This document shows, piece by piece, positions 7,351 to 13,191 of a stretch of 13,191 nt of DNA (position 1 is the stretch's first letter; each line of letters opens with the position of its first letter). Under the pieces are notes generated by a model. The model had not been told where the DNA came from. It did no database searches and saw only the letters and a program-made list of their open reading frames with translations. Location: contig CAUDCB010000041.1 of assembly GCA_958447915.1 (NCBI GenBank), positions 1-13,191 on the forward strand. The letters are read 5' to 3'. The DNA comes from an uncultured Collinsella sp. (lineage in GTDB: Bacteria > Actinomycetota > Coriobacteriia > Coriobacteriales > Coriobacteriaceae). The position numbers and the translations under genes are program-made.

Positions 7351-7388
7351 ACCACCACAAAGGTGCCTGTCCCCTTTGTGGTGGTTTT
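7351..7388 (+). terminator. Palindromic repeat copy 3, serving as terminator of the gene at 6629-7297
   Basis: ACCACCACAAAGG (7351-7363) and CCTTTGTGGTGGT (7373-7385) form a perfect 13-bp stem with a 9-nt loop (TGCCTGTCC), followed by TTTCG. It is in inverted orientation to copies 1 and 2, so copies 1 and 3 are inverted repeats around the two hypothetical genes. Confidence 0.75.
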
Positions 7389-7391
7389 CGA

Positions 7392-7443
7392 CAAAAAGAA
7401 GCCGCCCCAATAAAAAGAGGCGGCTTCAAGCTCAGTCTTTTTT
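7392..7443. terminator. Bidirectional rho-independent terminator
   Basis: GAAGCCGCC (7398-7406) and GGCGGCTTC (7419-7427) form a perfect 9-bp stem with a 12-nt loop. The minus strand continues with TTTTTG. The plus strand has a run of six T a few bases downstream. It can end the hydratase transcript coming from the right and read-through from the plus-strand gene. Confidence 0.8.
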
Positions 7444-7478
7444 AGCGTCCCTCAAGACCCAACGAGAACGTCGCGGTA

Positions 7479-7550
7479 GCCCCGGCCACACCTTTCCCTC
7501 GGGCGACCCTCGCGAAGCGCGTGAGCACGAGGGAAAGGTGTGTCCGGGGC
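7479..7550. repeat. Large inverted repeat with 23-bp arms downstream of the hydratase gene
   Basis: Arms at 7479-7501 and 7528-7550 are complementary with one mismatch in 23 positions (core ACACCTTTCCCTCG and CGAGGGAAAGGTGT). They are separated by 26 bases that hold a small CGCG-AAG-CGCG hairpin. It starts 11 bases after the hydratase stop codon. There is no T-tract directly beside it, and a separate terminator lies further on. It may protect the mRNA 3' end or be a mobile palindrome. Confidence 0.8.
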
Positions 7551-7561
7551 GTACAGCAACG

Positions 7562-9862
7562 TTACTCGGCAGCGGCCTTGAACTTGTTGTAGTTGATCAG
7601 GCAGCCGGCCTTGACGATGGCACGCTCCTCGGCCGTCATATCGGCAATGTAGAGCTCAATCTGCTCAACCGCACCGTCGGCGCGCACCACGTAGGCGGCG
7701 ATGTCCTTTAGGTCGCCGTCGAGCGCGGCGCGGATACCCGGCACAAAGACGTAATCGCCCGCCTCAAAGTTGGGCTCGGCCTCCATCTGAAAGGGCACCA
7801 TGCCCCAGTTCATCACGTTGGAGCGATAACGCTTGGTGGCGTACTCGTGGACGATGTTGGCCAGGCCGCCGATCACTCGCTGGCAGCTCGCGGCCTGCTC
7901 GCGGGCAGAACCGTCACCTGGCTTCTTGGCATAGAGCATGGAGCCGTACTCGGTCGCCTTGGCATCGGCCGCGACACCCGAGCCGGCCAGTGCCTCAAAC
8001 ACGCCTGCAAGCTCGGCATCGAGCGCCGCCAGGTCGCCCGCGGCCTCTCCGGCCACGCGGCGCTTCTCCACGGCGTCGACCTCCTTGGAGCGGCCCACGT
8101 AGGCCGGATCGCGACGACTCAGCGTAAACTCGGCCAGGCCCAGCGGGTTGGAGCGGAAGGAGCTCGTCTCGCCCGAGGGAATGAGCTCGTCGGTCGTGGT
8201 GACCGGGTCCATGATCTTGGAGCACACCTTGAGCAGGATGTCGTCGCCGAGGGGCTCCATCGCGGGCCACGGCTTGATGTTGGGGCCCTCGACCAGCTCG
8301 TCGGCGGGCTCCGCCTTGCCAAAGCCCCAGTACACGCGCTTTTTGTACGGCGCGTCGTCAAAGGTGTACTCGCAGGCCTCGTCCCAGGTGTCCTCGGGCA
8401 GGTCGGTCGCCGGCGTCAGGACGCCGCCGTTGGCAGCCGTCGCCGCGATGGAGCGGGCGTCCATCAGAGCCACGGCGCTCAGCTGGCCATTGCCCGGCTT
8501 GGAGCCCTCGCGGTTGGGGAAGTTGCGCGTGGTGTGACGAATGGACAGGCCGTTGTTGGCGGGCGTGTCGCCGGCGCCGAAGCACGGGCCGCAGAATGCC
8601 GTGCGCACAATCGCGCCGGCCTCCATAAGATCGTAGATATAGCCGCGGCGCGTAAGCTCGAGTGCCACGGGCTGGCTCGTGGGATAGACCGACAGCGAGA
8701 ACTCGCCGCAGCCGGTGTTGGCGCCCTTGAGCACGCGGGCAGCCTGGACCACGGAGTCGTAGTTGCCGCCCGAGCAGCCGGCGATGACGCCCTGCTGCAC
8801 ATGCAGCTTGCCGTCGACGATCTTGTCGAGCAGGCTAAAATGCGTCTTGCCCTCGCCGATCTTGGCGGCCTCGAGCTCCACCTCGTGAAGGATGTCCTCG
8901 AGGTTCTCGTTGAGCTCTTCGATCTCAAAGCCGTTGGAAGGATGGAACGGCAGGGCGATCATGGGCTTGATGCTCGACAGGTCGACCTCGACGCAACCGT
9001 CGTAGTAGGCGACATCGGCGGGCTTGAGCTCGCGGTAGTCGTCGCCGCGACCGTGCATGGTCAGGAATGCGTGCGTGTCCTCGTCGGTGGCCCAGATGCT
9101 CGACAGGCAGGTGGTCTCGGTGGTCATGACGTCGACGCCGTTGCGGTAATCGGTCGTCATGCTCGCGATGCCCGGGCCCACAAACTCCATGACCTTATTC
9201 TTGACGTAGCCCTTGGCAAAGACGGCACGGATGATGGCAAGTGCCACATCGTGCGGGCCAACGCCGGGACGCGGGGCGCCCGTGAGGTAGATGGCGACTA
9301 CGCCGGGATAGGCAACGTCGTAAGTGTCGCGCAGCAGTTGCTTTGCCAGCTCGCCGCCGCCCTCGCCCACGGCCATGGTGCCCAGGGCGCCGTAGCGGGT
9401 GTGCGAGTCGGAGCCCAGGATCATCTTGCCGCAGCCGGCGAAGTTCTCACGCATGAAGGAGTGGATGACGGCGATGTGCGGCGGGACGAAGATGCCGCCG
9501 TACTTCTTGGCAGCCGAGAGGCCAAAGACGTGATCGTCCTCGTTGATGGTGCCGCCCACGGCGCACAGCGAGTTGTGGCAGTTGGTGAGCACGTAAGGCA
9601 GCGGGAACTGCTCCATGCCCGAGGCGCGCGCCGTCTGGATGATGCCGACAAAGGTGATGTCGTGGCTCGCCATGGCATCGAAGCGAATCTTGAGCGCCTC
9701 GGGGTCGCCGGACGTATTGTGTGCCTGAAGGATCGAATACGCGATGGTGCCGCGCTTGGCATCCTCGGGCGTCTGCGTAATACCACGCTCGGCAGCCTCA
9801 GCCGCAGGCACAACCTCGCTGCCACCGCGCAGGTAGATGCCGTCCTCGTACAGCTTGACCAT
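7562..9862 (-). CDS. Aconitase-superfamily hydratase, YbhJ-like
   Basis: 766 residues from the ATG at 9862, which has GGGAG 5 bases upstream. The frame is open to a GTG at 9964 (800 residues), but that start is poorly supported. The protein has the aconitase catalytic core: SDSHTR (151-156) followed by [14 protein letters not shown], and three iron-sulphur ligands, Cys363 (in GCSGGN), Cys424 and Cys427 (in CGPCFG). Their spacing is nearly that of aconitase (358/421/424). RNFPNREG with its conserved Arg follows, and a C-terminal swivelling domain contains MNWGMVPF. Length and core phrasing fit, as I recall them, the uncharacterised hydratase family of E. coli YbhJ better than AcnA, AcnB or LeuC. 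It probably binds a 4Fe-4S cluster in the cytosol and isomerises or hydrates a carboxylic acid. No TCA-cycle gene is nearby and the substrate is unknown. It is monocistronic, with structured DNA at both ends. Confidence 0.88.
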   Translation of the reverse strand: MVKLYEDGIYLRGGSEVVPAAEAAERGITQTPEDAKRGTIAYSILQAHNTSGDPEALKIRFDAMASHDITFVGIIQTARASGMEQFPLPYVLTNCHNSLCAVGGTINEDDHVFGLSAAKKYGGIFVPPHIAVIHSFMRENFAGCGKMILGSDSHTRYGALGTMAVGEGGGELAKQLLRDTYDVAYPGVVAIYLTGAPRPGVGPHDVALAIIRAVFAKGYVKNKVMEFVGPGIASMTTDYRNGVDVMTTETTCLSSIWATDEDTHAFLTMHGRGDDYRELKPADVAYYDGCVEVDLSSIKPMIALPFHPSNGFEIEELNENLEDILHEVELEAAKIGEGKTHFSLLDKIVDGKLHVQQGVIAGCSGGNYDSVVQAARVLKGANTGCGEFSLSVYPTSQPVALELTRRGYIYDLMEAGAIVRTAFCGPCFGAGDTPANNGLSIRHTTRNFPNREGSKPGNGQLSAVALMDARSIAATAANGGVLTPATDLPEDTWDEACEYTFDDAPYKKRVYWGFGKAEPADELVEGPNIKPWPAMEPLGDDILLKVCSKIMDPVTTTDELIPSGETSSFRSNPLGLAEFTLSRRDPAYVGRSKEVDAVEKRRVAGEAAGDLAALDAELAGVFEALAGSGVAADAKATEYGSMLYAKKPGDGSAREQAASCQRVIGGLANIVHEYATKRYRSNVMNWGMVPFQMEAEPNFEAGDYVFVPGIRAALDGDLKDIAAYVVRADGAVEQIELYIADMTAEERAIVKAGCLINYNKFKAAAE

Positions 9863-9877
9863 ACTGTCTCCCACTCT

Positions 9878-9894
9878 GCCCAAAAGATTTGGGC
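9878..9894. promoter_or_regulatory. 17-nt palindrome just upstream of the hydratase Shine-Dalgarno site
   Basis: GCCCAAA (9878-9884) and TTTGGGC (9888-9894) are perfect arms around a 3-nt centre. With the ATG at 9862 it lies a few bases 5' of the Shine-Dalgarno site, as a leader hairpin or operator. If translation began at 9964 it would be inside the coding region. Confidence 0.4.
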
Positions 9895-10035
9895 GCATAG
9901 CATACATTCGTTCAATATCGTGCCATAGAACGGTTGCGAGTGGGTTACGAATCTGCACGTTCACTTTATCTCAGTAAAGCATAGGACGAGTCCGGTGTGG
10001 GCCGGCAGATTTGGTGCAAGAGTGTCCCTTTCGAC

Positions 10036-10064
10036 TAGTCATTTAAGAACGTCCCCAATGACTA
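10036..10064. repeat. Short REP-like palindrome
   Basis: TAGTCATT (10036-10043) and AATGACTA (10057-10064) form perfect 8-bp arms around a 13-nt loop ending in GTCCCC. It lies in the gene-free stretch 9895-10135 between the hydratase and the hspR terminator, where I see no gene. The loop resembles the GTCC-containing loop of the palindromes at 5676-7388, so it may belong to a related repeat class. Confidence 0.5.
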
Positions 10065-10135
10065 CCGCATCCGGAGCAAGGCAACGCCGCAGGTAGAGGA
10101 CGGACAGCGAGCGACGTCCAGAGCGAACAAGTTGG

Positions 10136-10181
10136 CATGAAAAAGGCAAGGCATAGACCTTCTGGTCATGCCTTGCCTTTT
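10136..10181 (-). terminator. Strong terminator of the dnaK-grpE-dnaJ-hspR operon
   Basis: AAAAGGCAAGGCAT (10141-10154) and ATGCCTTGCCTTTT (10168-10181) are perfect 14-nt arms. The stem continues with GACC/GGTC around TTCT after a single unpaired A. On the minus strand the stem is followed by TTTTTC. It lies 70 bases after hspR. Confidence 0.9.
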
Positions 10182-10223
10182 GAATGACAAATTGTCGCTC
10201 TGGGCGGCGCGCAGCGTCGAGCC

Positions 10224-10251
10224 GTTACGCCGTTCGGTAGAACGGCGTAAC
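10224..10251. other. 11-bp hairpin directly after the hspR stop codon
   Basis: GTTACGCCGTT (10224-10234) and AACGGCGTAAC (10241-10251) form a perfect stem with a 6-nt loop, abutting the stop codon at 10252-10254. No T-tract follows on either strand, so it is more likely a 3' mRNA-stabilising hairpin ahead of the true terminator. Confidence 0.6.
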
Positions 10252-10668
10252 CTACAAGTCCCCGCCGGCGCCCAGTAGCTTGCGCATGACCTGTTCGGGG
10301 TTGACTGAGCCGTCGCGCGGGGCCAGGGCGGTGATCTTCTTCTGCATCTTATACTCGTGCAGCTCGTCCTCGAGCTGGCGTACGCGGGCGCGGAGCTTCT
10401 CGTTTTCGCGCTCGCGCTCCTCAGCACGCTCCTTCATATCGAGGATGCGCACCACGCCGGCGAGGTTGATGCCCTCATCGGTCAGTTGGTTGATGAGTTC
10501 CAGACGCTCGATATCGGCACGCGAATACAGGCGCGTGTTACCGCCCGAGCGCTGAGGATTCACCAGGCCCTTGGACTCGTAGACGCGCAGAGTCTGCGGG
10601 TGCATGCCGGTCAGCTCGGCCGCCACGCTGATCATGTACAGCGGTTTGTTCCTATTGTCCTCGGCCAT
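10252..10668 (-). CDS. hspR: HspR, MerR-family heat-shock repressor
   Basis: 138 residues from the ATG at 10668; AAAGGGG lies 9 bases and AGGT 4 bases upstream. The N-terminal MerR-type helix-turn-helix and wing (about residues 11-75) read YMISVAAELTGMHPQTLRVYE, then GGNTRLYSRADIERLE, a combination characteristic of HspR. A coiled coil rich in Glu, Arg and Lys follows (about 80-110) and serves dimerisation. There is no cysteine-containing effector domain. In actinobacteria HspR represses the dnaK operon and often clpB by binding HAIR sites, with DnaK as co-repressor. Its place as the last gene of the operon, 72 bases after dnaJ, fits this feedback loop. The operon promoter lies outside the window, so its operator cannot be seen. 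Confidence 0.95.
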   Translation of the reverse strand: MAEDNRNKPLYMISVAAELTGMHPQTLRVYESKGLVNPQRSGGNTRLYSRADIERLELINQLTDEGINLAGVVRILDMKERAEERERENEKLRARVRQLEDELHEYKMQKKITALAPRDGSVNPEQVMRKLLGAGGDL

Positions 10669-10740
10669 GCTACCTGACCCCTTTCCGTCTCGTTATCGTC
10701 CATCATAAGCCCGCGGGCGTGGGCGTGCGCCGCGACCGCC

Positions 10741-11706
10741 CTAGTACGTCGCCTTGTAACGATTGACCTTCTCGCGATAGTCGCGCGTGTCGGCCTCGCG
10801 CAGCTTGGTCATGGCATCGCGCTCATCGTCGGACAGGTTCGTGGGAACCTGCACCTTGATCTCGACGAGCAGCGCGCCCGTGCGGCCACGGTGCTTAACA
10901 TCGGGCGCGCCCATCTCCTTAAAGCGGAACTTCTTGCCCGTCTGGGTACCCGCGGGCACCTTCAGACGAACCGTCGCACCGCCGGGCGTCGGCACATCCA
11001 CCGTGCAGCCGAGCGCCGCCTCATAGACCGAGATCGGCACCTCCATGGTCACATCGGCACCCTTGCGCTTAAACAGCGGATGCTCCTCCACATGCGTGGT
11101 CACGACCAGGTCGCCGCGCTCGCCTCCGGCAACGCCATACTCGCCGCGACGCTTGTAGCGTAGCTTGCCGCCGTCGACCGCACCCGCAGGCACCGAGACC
11201 GTGATGGTCTGCTGCTCGCCTGTCGAGGGAATGCGGTAGGTGACCTTGTGCGTCACGCCGCGAAACGCGTCCTCGGCCGTCACATCGACGGTCAGCGACA
11301 GGTCGCCGCCCTTGCGCGCGCGGCTGCGACCCGCGCCGGCACCGGCAGCACCCGCAGCCCCGGCAAAGCCCGAGCCCCAATCGCTACCCCAAGCGCCGTT
11401 GCCGCTAAAGATGCTGTCGAAGATGTCGCCCCAGCCGCTGGCGCCCGCGCCGGCACCGTAGCCGCCGCCATACGCGCCGCCTGCGCCCGGCATGCCGCCG
11501 AACATGAGCATCTGGTCGTACTCTTTGCGCTTCTTATCGTCCGAAAGCGTCTCGTAGGCCTCGCTAATCTCCTTAAACTTGGCCTCGTCGCCGCCGGCAT
11601 CGGGGTGATATTTTTGCGCGAGCTTGCGAAACGCGCTCTTGATCTCTTTGTCGGAGGCGCTCTTGGATACGCCCAGGATGTCATAGAAGGTTTTGCCTGC
11701 AGCCAT
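10741..11706 (-). CDS. dnaJ: DnaJ-type co-chaperone lacking the zinc-finger domain (Hsp40, CbpA-like class)
   Basis: 321 residues from the ATG at 11706, preceded by AGGAGAGGAG at 5 bases. The J-domain spans about 5-70 with HPD at 34-36, which stimulates DnaK ATPase. A Gly/Ala-rich flexible region follows (about 70-135), then the two C-terminal substrate-binding beta domains (about 135-320, containing GDLVV and the [12 protein letters not shown] motif) and a Tyr-rich tail. The four CxxCxGxG zinc-binding repeats of class I DnaJ are absent; I see only one cysteine (in ALGCTV). Length and layout therefore fit class II (CbpA/DnaJ2-like). Position between grpE and hspR shows it is the operon's J-protein. 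A class I DnaJ may be encoded elsewhere. Hairpins in the 107-base gap upstream may tune its expression. Confidence 0.95.
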   Translation of the reverse strand: MAAGKTFYDILGVSKSASDKEIKSAFRKLAQKYHPDAGGDEAKFKEISEAYETLSDDKKRKEYDQMLMFGGMPGAGGAYGGGYGAGAGASGWGDIFDSIFSGNGAWGSDWGSGFAGAAGAAGAGAGRSRARKGGDLSLTVDVTAEDAFRGVTHKVTYRIPSTGEQQTITVSVPAGAVDGGKLRYKRRGEYGVAGGERGDLVVTTHVEEHPLFKRKGADVTMEVPISVYEAALGCTVDVPTPGGATVRLKVPAGTQTGKKFRFKEMGAPDVKHRGRTGALLVEIKVQVPTNLSDDERDAMTKLREADTRDYREKVNRYKATY

Positions 11707-11728
11707 CGTAGCTCCTCTCCTGTTTCAT

Positions 11729-11749
11729 CCGCCGTCCAGCGGACGGCGG
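11729..11749. other. GC-rich hairpin upstream of the dnaJ Shine-Dalgarno site
   Basis: CCGCCGTCC (11729-11737) and GGACGGCGG (11741-11749) form a perfect 9-bp stem with a 3-nt loop. It ends about 8 bases before the dnaJ Shine-Dalgarno site, which stays unpaired. It resembles the hairpin in the clpB leader in position and composition. Confidence 0.55.
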
Positions 11750-11778
11750 CTCATGCTTTCATATGGCACTAGGCCAGA

Positions 11779-11808
11779 AAGGGCCCCGGGTGTTGCCCCG
11801 GGGCCCTT
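11779..11808. terminator. Hairpin after grpE, possible partial terminator or mRNA-processing stem
   Basis: AAGGGCCCCGGG (11779-11790) and CCCGGGGCCCTT (11797-11808) form a perfect 12-bp, nearly all-GC stem with a 6-nt loop, just after the grpE stop codon. On the minus strand only TTTC follows, so it is a weak terminator at best. It could reduce or stabilise dnaJ-hspR relative to dnaK-grpE. Confidence 0.55.
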
Positions 11809-11813
11809 CTCAA

Positions 11814-12656
11814 TTACTCCTCGGTGCTCTCGGCCGTATCGGCCGCGGCATCCTCGGGCGCCGCTTCGGGCTCCGGTGCGGGGCGCTTCTCGCCACCGTA
11901 GGTCACCGTCACCATCGCGGAACGCAGGATGCGGTCCGCCATGCGGTAGCCCTTCTGGTACACGTCGTTGACAGTCTCGTCGTACTGCGATGCGTCCTCG
12001 ACGCGGCCCACAGCCTGGTGCTCGAGCGGATCGAACGCCTCGCCCTTGGGGTCGATGGGCTCAACGCCCTCGTGAGCAAACACATCGAGCAGCTTGGCAT
12101 GCACCGCGTCAACGCCATCGACGAACTGCTTAAAGTCCTCGGAAAGCTCCTGGCTACGGGCATGGTCGATTGCACGCTCGATATCGTCAACCACCGGCAA
12201 CAGCGCGGTGACAAGCTTCTCGGTCGCGCGCTCGCGCTCGGCGATACGTTCATTGGCGGTGCGGCGACGGAAGTTCTCCCAGTCGGCCTGCAGACGGGCG
12301 GTACGCTCGGTGGCGTCCTTTGCCTTGTCCTCAGCGGCCTTTTGGGCCTCTGCCGCTGCATCGAGCTCATTGCGCACGTCGGCAAGCTCCTTTTGGGCCT
12401 GCTCGAACTTGAGCTTAAAGTCGTTGTCGGCGGCTTCCTCACCGGCGCGGATAGCAGCTTCCACCATCTCGTCCTCGGTCATCGTCGCCTCCTTATTGGA
12501 ATCCTCTACCTGGTTCTCGGCAGCCTCGGCGGCCGCGGCCTCGTTGGCCTCGGTATCGTCGACGGCCTCTACGGGAATCTTCACGTCCTTCTCCTCAGAG
12601 TCAACGGGGGCGGCGCCAGCGGCAGCCGCCTCCGTGCGAGCTTTACGGGCAGACAT
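11814..12656 (-). CDS. grpE: GrpE, nucleotide-exchange factor of DnaK
   Basis: 280 residues from the ATG at 12656, only 2 bases after the dnaK stop codon, so it is probably translationally coupled. A long acidic Ala/Glu-rich N-terminal extension (1 to about 70) precedes the dimerising coiled coil (about 80-145, with RLQADWENFRRR). The helical bundle and C-terminal beta domain follow, with the signature region PLEHQAVGRV and later YQKGYRMADRILRSAMVTV. An acidic tail ends the protein. GrpE releases ADP from DnaK to reset the chaperone cycle. It is longer than most bacterial GrpE (about 190-230). A second in-frame ATG at codon 59 (12482) has a near-perfect Shine-Dalgarno site and would give 222 residues, so the true or alternative start may be there. 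Confidence 0.95.
   Translation of the reverse strand: MSARKARTEAAAAGAAPVDSEEKDVKIPVEAVDDTEANEAAAAEAAENQVEDSNKEATMTEDEMVEAAIRAGEEAADNDFKLKFEQAQKELADVRNELDAAAEAQKAAEDKAKDATERTARLQADWENFRRRTANERIAERERATEKLVTALLPVVDDIERAIDHARSQELSEDFKQFVDGVDAVHAKLLDVFAHEGVEPIDPKGEAFDPLEHQAVGRVEDASQYDETVNDVYQKGYRMADRILRSAMVTVTYGGEKRPAPEPEAAPEDAAADTAESTEE
12480..12495 (-). promoter_or_regulatory. Internal Shine-Dalgarno and ATG inside grpE (alternative start)
   Basis: TAAGGAGG (12488-12495) lies 5 bases before an in-frame ATG (12480-12482), codon 59 of the long form. This is the best ribosome binding site in the operon, better than the one at 12656 (GAGGA about 9 bases away). It separates the low-complexity acidic extension from the conserved GrpE part. 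Confidence 0.55.
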
Positions 12657-12658
12657 GA

Positions 12659-13191
<533 letters not shown>

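Noticed and set aside
7847..9928. 693-codon open frame on the plus strand opposite the hydratase
   Set aside because: It is a shadow of the conserved hydratase reading frame, with low-complexity Ala/Gly/Val/His composition and no recognisable motif.
11690..11728. Short upstream frame (MKQERS...) overlapping the dnaJ start
   Set aside because: Its ATG abuts a hairpin, has no Shine-Dalgarno site, and the frame is about 15 codons out of phase with dnaJ; likely chance.

Overview
The window looks like chromosomal DNA of a GC-rich (about 60% by eye) gut-type actinobacterium, most likely class Coriobacteriia and perhaps Collinsella. The reasons are the actinobacterial heat-shock arrangement dnaK-grpE-dnaJ-hspR with a MerR-type HspR repressor, a separate clpB, GTG starts with strong Shine-Dalgarno sites, and short repeated palindromes of a type I associate with Coriobacteriia from memory. 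The genus is an inference. All genes but one lie on the minus strand.

Region 1 (1-2460) is a candidate heme or iron acquisition locus. It holds a Sec-secreted protein cut by the window edge, a Tat-exported protein, and a Crp/Fnr-type regulator. The two exported proteins share a related beta-rich domain with a NEAT-like pattern. The same dyad-like motif (GGTTGCCA-N-GG-N-TAC) lies upstream of both the regulator and the Tat-exported gene, which suggests a shared regulon.

Region 2 (2568-5390) is clpB with its own terminator and a structured 5' leader. Region 3 (5453-7550) is rich in repeats. It has three tandem ~57-bp palindromes at an 80-81 bp period. It also has three copies of a ~40-bp palindrome that bracket two divergent single-pass membrane-anchored genes of unknown function. 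A bidirectional terminator and a 23-bp-arm inverted repeat follow. Region 4 (7562-9894) is a large aconitase-superfamily hydratase resembling E. coli YbhJ, with all three 4Fe-4S cysteines.

Region 5 (10136-13191) is the end of the dnaK operon: the dnaK 3' end, grpE, a DnaJ without zinc fingers, and hspR, closed by a strong terminator. DnaK, GrpE and the J-protein form the Hsp70 refolding cycle. ClpB cooperates with it in disaggregation, and HspR is expected to repress the operon. The dnaK promoter is outside the window. No HAIR, CIRCE or CtsR operator could be found by eye upstream of clpB.
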